Positions 1-5,825 of a stretch of DNA of 6,983 nucleotides are shown one piece after another. The position numbers and the translations under genes are program-made. The DNA is taken from positions 1-6,983 of the forward strand of contig JALVLL010000262.1 of the NCBI GenBank assembly GCA_027027485.1. The letters run 5' to 3'. The stretch's first letter is position 1. The number at the start of each line of letters is the position of its first letter. A model generated the notes under the pieces. The model did no database searches and had not been told where the DNA came from. It worked only from the letters and a program-made list of their open reading frames with translations. The stretch is from Candidatus Bipolaricaulota bacterium (GTDB lineage: Bacteria > Bipolaricaulota > Bipolaricaulia > Bipolaricaulales > Bipolaricaulaceae).

Positions 1-78
1 GCCCCGTACCAGGACTAAGGGGCGCTTGCGGTAGAAGCCGCTCTCGTACCGCGTTTCCTTTTCGTATATCCCCAACAC
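1..78 (-). CDS. argD: [LysW]-glutamate-semialdehyde/acetylornithine-type aminotransferase, N-terminal fragment
   Basis: Only the first 26 codons lie in the window; the gene continues past base 1. Translating from the GTG at 76-78 gives a peptide with the pattern Y-E-S-G-F-Y-x-K ending L-V-L-V-R-G. This matches the start of class-III aminotransferases of the ArgD/LysJ group (Thermus LysJ, recalled from memory, has D-S-G-V-Y-x-K and I-V-R-G at the same place). The family is PLP-dependent and converts carrier-bound glutamate semialdehyde to the ornithine form. AAGGAG lies just upstream, and the next codon, TTG, is an alternative start with better spacing. A start further upstream is unlikely because the in-frame codons back to argB contain no ATG, GTG or TTG. 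It sits 59 nt after argB, as the next pathway step. The call rests on a short N-terminal match plus context. Confidence 0.72.
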   Translation of the reverse strand, partial: MLGIYEKETRYESGFYRKRPLVLVRG

Positions 79-111
79 CCGTCTCCTTCCCTCCTTGCAT
101 CCGTCCGGGGT

Positions 112-127
112 CCCGTGCCCACACGGG
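112..127 (-). other. small stem-loop in the argB-argD gap
   Basis: A 6-bp perfect stem (CCCGTG with CACGGG) closes a 4-nt loop in the 59-nt gap between the argB stop and the argD start. No T-run follows, so it is not a convincing terminator. It could be an mRNA-stability or processing element, or chance in GC-rich DNA. Confidence 0.25.
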
Positions 128-137
128 GAGGACCGGA

Positions 138-947
138 TCAGCTCCTGATCACGGTCCCCTCTCCCCCTAGGGCGCGGCGGAGGGGGTGCTCCTTCCTCCC
201 GTCGGCGATGACCACTCGTCCGACGCCTCCCTCCAGGGCGGAGATGGCGGCGTGGACCTTTTTCTTCATGCGTCCCCTGGCGTAGCGCTCCATGTGCTCC
301 CTGGCCCTCGCCGCGGGGATGTGAGGGATGAGGGTGGAGGGGTCGGAGGGATCGGATAGTAGCCCGGAGACGTCGGTGAGGAGGACCAGGGCCTCGGCCC
401 CCAGGGCCGCAGCCACCGCGGCCGCGACCCGGTCCCCGTCCACGTTCAGGGGTTCCCCCTCCCGTCCCAGGGCCAGTGGGGCGATCACTGGGGTATAGCC
501 CTCCCCCAACAGGAGCCGCAGCAGGCCCGCGTTCACCGCTTCCACCGTGCCCCCGTAATCCCCCCGGAGCACCCGCTTCTTCCCGTCTTCCTGGGCGATG
601 ATGACCCCCTTCCGCTTTCCCCTGAGGAGGCGTCCATCCAGGCCGGATAGCCCCACCGCGTTCACCCCCAGGGCCTGGAGGCGCTCCACCACGAGCTTGT
701 TCACCCTCCCGGCCACCACCATGACATAGATCTCCAGGGTCTCGCGGTCGGTGTAGCGGCTCTTGAAGCCCGAGGGCGAGGTGACGTAACGCGGCGGCTT
801 ACCCAGCGCCGAAGAGATCCTGTCCACCTCCTTGGAGCCCCCATGGACCACCACCACCTCGGTCCCCTCTCCCACGAGCGAGGCGATATCGGCGAGGGCC
901 CGATCCAGGTCGGTGCCCATGCTTCCGCCCAGTTTCGCCACGATCAT
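138..947 (-). CDS. argB: [LysW]-glutamate / aminoadipate kinase (LysZ/ArgB type)
   Basis: A 269-residue amino-acid kinase of the N-acetylglutamate kinase fold. It phosphorylates the side-chain carboxylate of glutamate (or aminoadipate) held on the LysW carrier, in the cytoplasm. Visible motifs are the N-terminal K-L-G-G (K5-G8), H-G-G (35-37), S-R-Y-T-D-R-E-T-L-E (63-72), G-L-S-G-L-D-G-R (99-106), N-V-D-G-D (168-172), the basic G-R-M-K-K-K (225-230) and a C-terminal G-E-G-T-V-I. The S-R-x-T-D-R, N-x-D-G-D, G-R-M-K and G-E-G-T-V set follows Thermus LysZ as recalled, rather than classical acetylglutamate kinase. The length is normal. The ATG is preceded by AGGGGGACAGG and begins 13 nt after the argC stop. 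The neighbours argX-lysW upstream and argD downstream support the LysW pathway. Glutamate is the inferred substrate because argG and argH share the operon; a dual lysine role is possible. Confidence 0.92.
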   Translation of the reverse strand: MIVAKLGGSMGTDLDRALADIASLVGEGTEVVVVHGGSKEVDRISSALGKPPRYVTSPSGFKSRYTDRETLEIYVMVVAGRVNKLVVERLQALGVNAVGLSGLDGRLLRGKRKGVIIAQEDGKKRVLRGDYGGTVEAVNAGLLRLLLGEGYTPVIAPLALGREGEPLNVDGDRVAAAVAAALGAEALVLLTDVSGLLSDPSDPSTLIPHIPAARAREHMERYARGRMKKKVHAAISALEGGVGRVVIADGRKEHPLRRALGGEGTVIRS

Positions 948-960
948 GTCCTGTCCCCCT

Positions 961-1998
961 TCAGATCGGGTGTAGCCCCGGGAACTCCAGGCCCATCCTC
1001 TCCGGGAACCCGTACATGAGGTTCATCGCCTGGACGGCGTTCCCCGCGGCTCCCTTCATCAGGTTGTCGATGGCCGCCACCACCACGAGCCTCCGCTCCC
1101 CGGGGGCCGCGGCGAACCCGATGTCGCAGTGGTTGCTCCCCGAAAGGATCTTGGGCTCCGGGAAGCGATGGATCCCGCGTTTGGAGCGGACCAATCGCAC
1201 GAAGGGCTCCTCACCGTAATCCTCCCGGAAGATCCCCCAGGCGTCCCGTTCGGATAGGGGCTCGTGGAGGAGGCAGTGGCATGTGGCCAGGGCGCCGCGC
1301 ACGATCCCCACCGAGGTCACGGAGAAGTAGAGTCCGGGCGATCCCGGGGGAAGGCCCAGCTCCTGGATGAGCTCGGCCAGATGTCGATGCCCCACGGGGG
1401 CATAGGAGCGCACCACCCCGGCGCGCTCCGGATGGTGGGAGGCGGGGGTGGGCTTGCTCCCGCCCTCCGAGGACCCGACCTTCACCTCCACCACACACTC
1501 CCGCACGAGCCCCCGCCGGTACAGGGGCCAGAGGGCGAGCAGGGTGACGGCGGCGTTGCATCCCACCCCGCTCACGTAGCGGGCCCCCTTTATCCCGGAG
1601 CGGTGGAGCTCCGGAAGCCCGTAAACGAACCGGGGGAGCCACTCGGGGGCGGGGTGTTCCCCGCCGTAGAAGCGGGAGTAGAGGGCCGGGTCCTTGATCC
1701 GGAAATCGGCCGAAAGGTCCACGATCGCCTCGGCGAGGGAGGCGAATTCCCCTATCCGCGGGGCCGCCTCCCCGTGGGGGAGGCAGAGGAAAAGGACGTC
1801 CACCGGCCGGAGCTCCTCCATCCGCACGAACCTCAGGTCCGTATACCCCCGGAGGTTCGGGTGGACGAAGTACACGGGCTTCCCGGCGTAGGTCTCCGAG
1901 GTGACCTGCACCACCTCCGTCTCGGGATGGAAGAGGAGGAGCCGCAGGAGTTCCCCCCCGGCGTAACCGGAACCGCCTACGATGGAGACCCGCAGCAT
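961..1998 (-). CDS. argC: [LysW]-glutamyl-phosphate / aminoadipyl-phosphate reductase (LysY/ArgC type)
   Basis: A 345-residue NADP-dependent semialdehyde dehydrogenase of the ArgC family. It reduces the acyl phosphate made by the kinase to carrier-bound semialdehyde. The Rossmann-fold start is V-G-G-S-G-Y-A-G-G-E-L-L-R-L (7-20). The catalytic cysteine is C147 in G-V-G-C-N-A-A. A-S-H-H-P-E-R-A-G (186-194) and G-H-R-H (203-206) follow, with D-N-L-M-K-G-A-A-G-N near the end and a terminal F-P-G-L-H-P. The H-P-N-L-R-G block (46-51), S-H-H-P-E-R and the terminal F-P-G-L-H-P closely resemble Thermus LysY, supporting a LysW-bound substrate. The ATG lies inside the end of argX (22-bp overlap, different frame) and is preceded by GAGGGGGCGGG, so the two genes are translationally coupled. 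Length and catalytic residues look intact. Confidence 0.93.
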   Translation of the reverse strand: MLRVSIVGGSGYAGGELLRLLLFHPETEVVQVTSETYAGKPVYFVHPNLRGYTDLRFVRMEELRPVDVLFLCLPHGEAAPRIGEFASLAEAIVDLSADFRIKDPALYSRFYGGEHPAPEWLPRFVYGLPELHRSGIKGARYVSGVGCNAAVTLLALWPLYRRGLVRECVVEVKVGSSEGGSKPTPASHHPERAGVVRSYAPVGHRHLAELIQELGLPPGSPGLYFSVTSVGIVRGALATCHCLLHEPLSERDAWGIFREDYGEEPFVRLVRSKRGIHRFPEPKILSGSNHCDIGFAAAPGERRLVVVAAIDNLMKGAAGNAVQAMNLMYGFPERMGLEFPGLHPI

Positions 1999-2852
1999 CC
2001 CGCCCCCTCGGCGATCCGGATCACGTGATCGGCGATGGCCCCGGGGATATCCACGTCGACGGCCTCCATGGCGCCGTGGAACTCCGGGGTGTGGTTCACC
2101 TCGTTGACCAAAAGCTCCCCCTCCGGGGTCTCCAGGAGGTCCACCGCCAGGATCCCTCCCCCCACGGCCCTGGCCGCGGCCAGGCAGAGCTCCTCCAGCT
2201 CCCCCGAGATGGGGCAGGGCTTGGCGGTCCCCCCCCGGGCGGTGTTAGTGATCCAGTGGGGCGACTCGCGATAGATGGCGTAGATCACCCGCTCCCCGAC
2301 CACCATGGCCCGGATGTCGCGCCCGGGCTTGGACACGTACTCCTGGAGGTAGAAGAGCGAGTGGGTGTAGCCCCCCAGGGTCTCCTTGTGTTCGAGGACC
2401 GCCTCGGCGGCGTCCCTATCGTTCACCCGAGCCAGCAGCCTCCCCCAGGACCCCACCACGGGCTTGAGCACCGCCGGGTAGCCCAGCTCCTCCAGCGCTC
2501 CCAGGGCCGCCTTCCGGGAGAGGGCCAGGGCGCTACGGGGCTGGGGAACGCCCACCGCGGCCAGGGCGAGGCTGGTCATGAACTTGTCGCCGCAGGTGGC
2601 CACCACCCCATAGGGGTTCACCACCGGGATCCCCAGGTGCTCGAGCCACCGGGAGAGGTAGAGGGCGCGGGAGTGGCTGATACAGCGCAGGAGTACCGCC
2701 CCGATCCCCCGGAGCTCCGCGGCTCCCCCCTGTACCCAGAGGACGAACTCCCGGGGATCGAGCCGCACCGGCTCGACTCCCCGGGCCGCCAACGCCGCGA
2801 TGATGAGCTTTTCCTCGATCCTGACCCGCGAACACGCGACCCCGATCCGCAC
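1977..2852 (-). CDS. argX: glutamate-LysW ligase (ArgX/LysX, ATP-grasp)
   Basis: A 291-residue ATP-grasp ligase that attaches the amino group of glutamate (or aminoadipate) to the C-terminal glutamate of LysW, the committing step of the carrier pathway. Visible blocks are G-I-P-V-V-N-P (74-80), C-G-D-K (87-90), L-K-P-V-V-G-S-W-G-R-L-L (129-140), Q-E-Y-V-x-K-P-G-R-D-I-R (170-181), H-W-I-T-N-T-A-R-G-G (199-208) and L-L-V-N-E-V-N-H-T-P-E-F (247-258), all strongly LysX-like. The start is the GTG at 2850-2852, whose G is the last base of the lysW stop (TAGTG). The frame is open further upstream, but that part antiparallels lysW/argH codons and has no family similarity. At the known specificity position the residues are G260-A261. 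This is neither the Asn-Thr/Ser of LysX nor the Gly-Phe of ArgX, but the Gly and the argG/argH neighbours favour glutamate. The last 7 codons overlap argC and give a Cys-Cys-containing tail. Confidence 0.93.
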   Translation of the reverse strand: MRIGVACSRVRIEEKLIIAALAARGVEPVRLDPREFVLWVQGGAAELRGIGAVLLRCISHSRALYLSRWLEHLGIPVVNPYGVVATCGDKFMTSLALAAVGVPQPRSALALSRKAALGALEELGYPAVLKPVVGSWGRLLARVNDRDAAEAVLEHKETLGGYTHSLFYLQEYVSKPGRDIRAMVVGERVIYAIYRESPHWITNTARGGTAKPCPISGELEELCLAAARAVGGGILAVDLLETPEGELLVNEVNHTPEFHGAMEAVDVDIPGAIADHVIRIAEGAGCCGSPS

Positions 2853-3022
2853 TACTCCCCCCAGTCCTCCTCCACCTCGGGGGCGAGCTCCAGTATCAGG
2901 GGATCCACCGAGGTCACCTCGAGCTCGGCCCCGCAGTCGGGACAGGTGAGGATCTCCCCCACCTCCACGTCGTCCCCCACGGCGATCGCCGCCGCGCACT
3001 CCGGACACTTGGCCTTGTTCAT
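2852..3022 (-). CDS. lysW: LysW amino-group carrier protein, read in frame with argH
   Basis: A 56-residue acidic zinc-ribbon protein that carries glutamate on its own C-terminal Glu through the pathway, protecting the amino group in place of acetylation. Two Cys pairs are present (C6-P-E-C9 and C27-P-D-C30), followed by G-A-E-L-E-V and the diagnostic C-terminal E-D-W-G-E (52-56). Thermus LysW, as recalled, is 54 residues with the same knuckles and tail. No stop codon separates it from argH, so it is also residues 461-516 of the longer ORF. A separate start is nonetheless well supported: an ATG falls exactly at the domain boundary, with AAGGAGGT five bases upstream. It is followed by argX with a TAGTG overlap. 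The terminal Glu is free in both the fused and the separate form, so either could function. Confidence 0.93.
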   Translation of the reverse strand: MNKAKCPECAAAIAVGDDVEVGEILTCPDCGAELEVTSVDPLILELAPEVEEDWGE

Positions 3023-4402
3023 CCCGTACCTCCTTTCCGAAAGCAGCCTTTTGGCCTCCTCGATCTGCTCCCGTACCCTCTCCGTGGCCGTCCCCCCCGG
3101 GGAGGAACGCCGCTCCACCGCCCGGCGGAAGTCCAGGACCCCGTACAGGTCACCGTCGAAGGCGGGGTGGATCCTCCGGTACTCCTCGAGGGGGAGGTCC
3201 CTCAGGTCCAGCCCGAGCTCCCTCGCCCGCCGCACCGCCGCTCCCACTGCCCCATGGGCCTCCCTGAAGGGGACGCCTTTGGCCACGAGGTAGTCGGCGA
3301 GCTCGGTGGCGAGGAGCTCCCCATCGAGGCAAGCGCCCATGTGCTCCTGGTTGACCCCGAGGCTCCCCACCACCCCGGCCATCAGGGGGAAGGCCAGCTC
3401 CAGGGTGGCCGCCGCCGAGAAGACCGGTGCCTTGTCCTCCTGCAGGTCGCGGTTGTATCCCGAGGGGAGGCCCTTGAGGACCGACAGGAATCCGCACAAG
3501 GCCCCGATCATGGTCCCGGCCCTCCCGCGGAGGAGCTCCAGGGGGTCGGGGTTGGCCTTCTGGGGCATGAGGCTCGATCCGGTGCAGAAGGACTCGTCCA
3601 ATTCCAGGAAGCCGAATTCGGAAGAGGAAAAGAGGATGAGGTCCTCGGCGAGCTGGGAGAGGTGCACCCCGGCGAGGGCGGAGAAGAACAGGAACTCCGC
3701 CGCGAAATCCCGGTCGGAGACGGCGTCGATGCTGTTCGGTGCCACCTCCCGGAACCCGAGCTCCCGGGCCAGGCGTTGCCGGTCCACCCCGTAGGGGTTC
3801 CCGGCCAGGGCCCCGGATCCCAGGGGGAGGACCGCGGCCCCATCCGCCACGCGATCCAATCGGGCCAGGTCCCGCATGAACTTCCAGAAGTGGGCCATCA
3901 GCCAGTGGGAGAAGAGGACCGGCTGGGCGCGGCGGAGATGGGTATAGCCGGGCATGATGATCCCCAAGTGCTCCTCCGCGACCTCCACGATCGCTTCCCC
4001 CAGGGAAAGGATCCCCGCCTCGATCCGTGGGATCTCCCCCAGGAGCCAGAGTCTGAAGTCGGTGGCCACTTGGTCGTTGCGGGAGCGGCCGGTGTGGAGC
4101 TTCCCCGCGAGCTCGGCCCCCACCAGCTCCCCCAGGCGGCGCTCCACCGCGGTGTGGATGTCCTCGTCGTCGGGGGCGGCCACGAACGTCCCGGCCCTGA
4201 ACTCCGCGAGGACCCGCTTCAGTCCCCGCACCAGGGCCCCCACCTCCTCGGGGGAGAGCATCCCGGACCGCCCCAGGGCCCGCGCGTAGGCGATGCTCCC
4301 CCGGATGTCGGCGGCGTAGAGCTTGCGATCGAATTCGAGGGAATCACAGAAGAGCCGCACCCCGCGGGCGGTCTCGGGGAGGCGTCCCCTCCAGAGCGTC
4401 AT
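2852..4402 (-). CDS. argH: argininosuccinate lyase with in-frame C-terminal LysW domain
   Basis: The last enzyme of arginine synthesis, splitting argininosuccinate into arginine and fumarate. Residues 1-460 form a full-length lyase of the fumarase/aspartase superfamily (usual size about 460). Visible motifs are H-T-G-R-S-R-N-D-Q (103-111), G-Y-T-H-L-R-R-A-Q-P (152-161) and the signature loop G-S-S-L-M-P-Q-K-A-N-P-D (275-286). S276 and K282 sit in the catalytic positions; the usual second Lys of Q-K-K-N is Ala283. R-R-S-S-P-G-G-T-A (431-439) is the normal C-terminal block. Instead of stopping near residue 460, the frame runs straight into LysW, giving 516 residues. The start ATG overlaps the argG stop (ATGA), with AAAGGGGG upstream. 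I infer that ArgH is made partly or wholly as a fusion. A lost stop is plausible, since the TAC codon two codons before the lysW ATG is one base from TAA or TAG. Confidence 0.94.
   Translation of the reverse strand: MTLWRGRLPETARGVRLFCDSLEFDRKLYAADIRGSIAYARALGRSGMLSPEEVGALVRGLKRVLAEFRAGTFVAAPDDEDIHTAVERRLGELVGAELAGKLHTGRSRNDQVATDFRLWLLGEIPRIEAGILSLGEAIVEVAEEHLGIIMPGYTHLRRAQPVLFSHWLMAHFWKFMRDLARLDRVADGAAVLPLGSGALAGNPYGVDRQRLARELGFREVAPNSIDAVSDRDFAAEFLFFSALAGVHLSQLAEDLILFSSSEFGFLELDESFCTGSSLMPQKANPDPLELLRGRAGTMIGALCGFLSVLKGLPSGYNRDLQEDKAPVFSAAATLELAFPLMAGVVGSLGVNQEHMGACLDGELLATELADYLVAKGVPFREAHGAVGAAVRRARELGLDLRDLPLEEYRRIHPAFDGDLYGVLDFRRAVERRSSPGGTATERVREQIEEAKRLLSERRYGMNKAKCPECAAAIAVGDDVEVGEILTCPDCGAELEVTSVDPLILELAPEVEEDWGE
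3028..3035 (-). promoter_or_regulatory. internal Shine-Dalgarno site for lysW
   Basis: On the minus strand the last argH codons contain AAGGAGGT, the full complement of the 16S rRNA 3' end, 5 nt before the lysW ATG. It is the best ribosome-binding site in the window, and it would be unneeded if LysW were made only as a fusion. Confidence 0.8.
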
Positions 4403-5613
4403 CGCGATGCCCCCTTTCCCAGGGCCATGGCGCGGATCCTCAGGGGCAGGCCGAAGAGGCTGATGAACCCCGCGGCATCGCGCTGGTTATAGACCTCATC
4501 GGCGCCGAAGGTGGCGAAACCCTCGTGGTAGAGGCTGTACGGGGATTTCCGCCCCACCACGGTGCAGTTCCCCTTGTAGAGCTTCAGCCTGACGGTGCCG
4601 GTGACGGTCCGCTGGGTCGCGTCCACGAAGGCGTCCAGGGCCTCCTTGAGCGGGCTGAACCACAGGCCGTAGTAGACGAGCTCGGCGTACTTGTGGGCCA
4701 CGAGCTCCTTGTAGTGGAGCGTCTCCCGGTCCAGGCAGAGGTGTTCCAGGGCCTGATGGGCCGCGTAGAGCATGGTGCCGGCAGGGGTCTCGTAGATGCC
4801 GCGGGACTTCATCCCCACCAGCCGGTTCTCCACCATGTCGACCCTGCCGATCCCGTGCTTGCCGCCCAGCTCGTTCAGGGCCGAAATCAGCTCCACCGGG
4901 GGAATGCCCTTGCCGTTCAGGGACACGGGGATCCCGGCCTCGAACCCCAGCACCACGTATTCCGGCTCATCCGGGGCGGATTCCGGCGCGGCGGTGAGGA
5001 GGTAGACATCGTCCCCCGGCTCCCACCAGGGGTCCTCGAGCGGTCCACCCTCGTGGGAGAGGTGCCAGAGGTTCCCGTCCCGGCTATAGATGGACTCCTC
5101 GCTTATCCCCTCCAGGGGGATCCCGTGTTCCTTGGCGTAGGCGACCTCGTCCTCCCGGGAGCGGAGGTCCCACTCGCGCCAGGGGGCGATCACCGCGAGA
5201 TCGGGGTCCAGGGCCTTCACCGAGACCTCGAACCTCACCTGGTCGTTCCCCTTGCCGGTGCACCCGTGGGCCACGGCATCGGCCCCTTCCCTGTGGGCGA
5301 TCTCCACCAGATATTTGGCGATGAGAGGGCGGGCCATGGCGGTCCCCAAAAGGTAAAGCCCCTCGTAGACCGCCCCCGCCTTCAGGGTGGGGAAGATATA
5401 GTCACGCACGAACTCCTCACGCAGGTCGAGGACGTAGGCCTTTGAGGCGCCCGTCGCCAACGCCTTGGCCTCGATCCCGGAAAGGTCATCCCCCTGGCCC
5501 AGGTCGGCGGTGAAGGTAATCACCTCGCACCCGTAAGTTTCTTTGAGCCAATGGAGGATCACGGAGGTATCGAGCCCCCCGGAATAAGCAAGCACCACCT
5601 TCTTGTAATTCAC
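4399..5613 (-). CDS. argG: argininosuccinate synthase
   Basis: A 404-residue ATP-dependent ligase joining citrulline and aspartate to form argininosuccinate. The N-terminal PP-loop is L-A-Y-S-G-G-L-D-T-S (8-17). H-G-C-T-G-K-G-N-D-Q-V-R-F-E (116-129) is the characteristic second signature, and the length is typical for bacterial and archaeal ArgG. The start chosen is the GTG at 5611-5613, giving V/M-N-Y-K-K-V-V-L-A-Y-S-G-G, the usual distance from the start to the PP-loop. It is preceded by a purine-rich GAGGAGGGGAGGAA. The frame stays open 55 codons further upstream, but that stretch lies in the structured leader and has no resemblance to ArgG. It is the first gene of the operon and shares an ATGA overlap with argH, which takes its product. 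Confidence 0.95.
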   Translation of the reverse strand: MNYKKVVLAYSGGLDTSVILHWLKETYGCEVITFTADLGQGDDLSGIEAKALATGASKAYVLDLREEFVRDYIFPTLKAGAVYEGLYLLGTAMARPLIAKYLVEIAHREGADAVAHGCTGKGNDQVRFEVSVKALDPDLAVIAPWREWDLRSREDEVAYAKEHGIPLEGISEESIYSRDGNLWHLSHEGGPLEDPWWEPGDDVYLLTAAPESAPDEPEYVVLGFEAGIPVSLNGKGIPPVELISALNELGGKHGIGRVDMVENRLVGMKSRGIYETPAGTMLYAAHQALEHLCLDRETLHYKELVAHKYAELVYYGLWFSPLKEALDAFVDATQRTVTGTVRLKLYKGNCTVVGRKSPYSLYHEGFATFGADEVYNQRDAAGFISLFGLPLRIRAMALGKGASR

Positions 5614-5624
5614 TTCCTCCCCTC
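5614..5624 (-). promoter_or_regulatory. argG ribosome-binding site
   Basis: GAGGGGAGGAA lies directly before the argG GTG, within a longer GAGGAGGGG purine tract that also allows a better-spaced GAGGAGG register. It fixes the argG start. It is complementary over 11 positions (one G-U) to a leader segment at 5760-5770, which could mask it. Confidence 0.7.
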
Positions 5625-5647
5625 CTCGGTTTTGTGACACGTAACAG

Positions 5648-5670
5648 GAACGGGGAACGCATCCCCGTCC
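5648..5670 (-). repeat. leader hairpin P4, before argG
   Basis: ACGGGGA (minus strand) pairs with TCCCCGT around a 5-nt loop, extended by a G-U and a G-C pair to 9 bp. It lies about 34 nt before the argG start. The following bases are not T-rich, so it does not look like an intrinsic terminator. Confidence 0.45.
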
Positions 5671-5715
5671 GTCTTGGAAGTTCCCGACCGAAGTCGCTCC
5701 GCTGTCGATGGAAAG

Positions 5716-5745
5716 GATCGGGCCGGGCAGCGTACCGGACCGACC
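5716..5745 (-). repeat. leader hairpin P2 with a competing partner downstream
   Basis: On the minus strand GGTCGG-U-CCGG pairs with CCGG-C-CCGATC (10 pairs including one G-U, one U-C mismatch, 8-nt loop). The right arm, CCCGATC, can instead pair with GGTCGGG at 5683-5689, so two exclusive folds are possible. Confidence 0.4.
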
Positions 5746-5768
5746 GTTGAGGAAGTACCGAAGGGAGG

Positions 5769-5825
5769 AAAGCCGCACCAGCGTACGGTCCGGGCCGCTA
5801 CCCGGCCGTACGCACCCGCGGCTTT
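5769..5825 (-). repeat. large 57-nt imperfect palindrome / hairpin P1 in the argG leader
   Basis: Reading the minus strand, AAAGCCGC pairs with GCGGCTTT (8 bp), then there is a symmetric 4x4 internal loop (GGGT/TGGT). GCGTACGG pairs with CCGTACGC (8 bp) and CCGGG with CCCGG (5 bp), with one bulged A and a 6-nt apical loop TAGCGG. The 21 pairs make this far stronger than background. It starts about 26 nt after the predicted transcription start and is followed by TTTCCTCCCTT. It could be an attenuator or weak terminator, a protein-binding element, or a 5' stabilising structure; because it is palindromic, a DNA-binding site is also possible. Confidence 0.65.

Noticed and set aside
98..100. ATG upstream of argD as its start
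   Set aside because: It is in a different frame from the S-G-F-Y-x-K aminotransferase peptide, and its own translation shows nothing recognisable.
2853..3008. N-terminal extension of argX to an upstream start
   Set aside because: The extra residues are Gly/Arg-rich, come from the other frame of lysW and argH, and are absent from LysX proteins. The GTG in the TAGTG overlap gives the family's normal start.
2025..3293. Long plus-strand open frame of 422 codons opposite argX, lysW and argH
   Set aside because: It lies wholly antisense to well-recognised genes, is rich in Gly, Pro and Arg with no domain, and is what high GC with biased third positions produces. The same holds for the plus-strand frames at 1264-2028, 3167-4492 and 4525-5445.
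5648..5670. P4 hairpin as an intrinsic terminator
   Set aside because: The stem is good, but the bases after it (CTGTTACGTGTCAC) lack a U-tract and argG follows within 35 nt.
5614..5778. N-terminal extension of argG by 55 codons to the GTG at 5778
   Set aside because: The extension runs through the leader hairpins, has no ArgG similarity, and bypasses a strong ribosome site. The start at 5613 gives the normal distance to the PP-loop.
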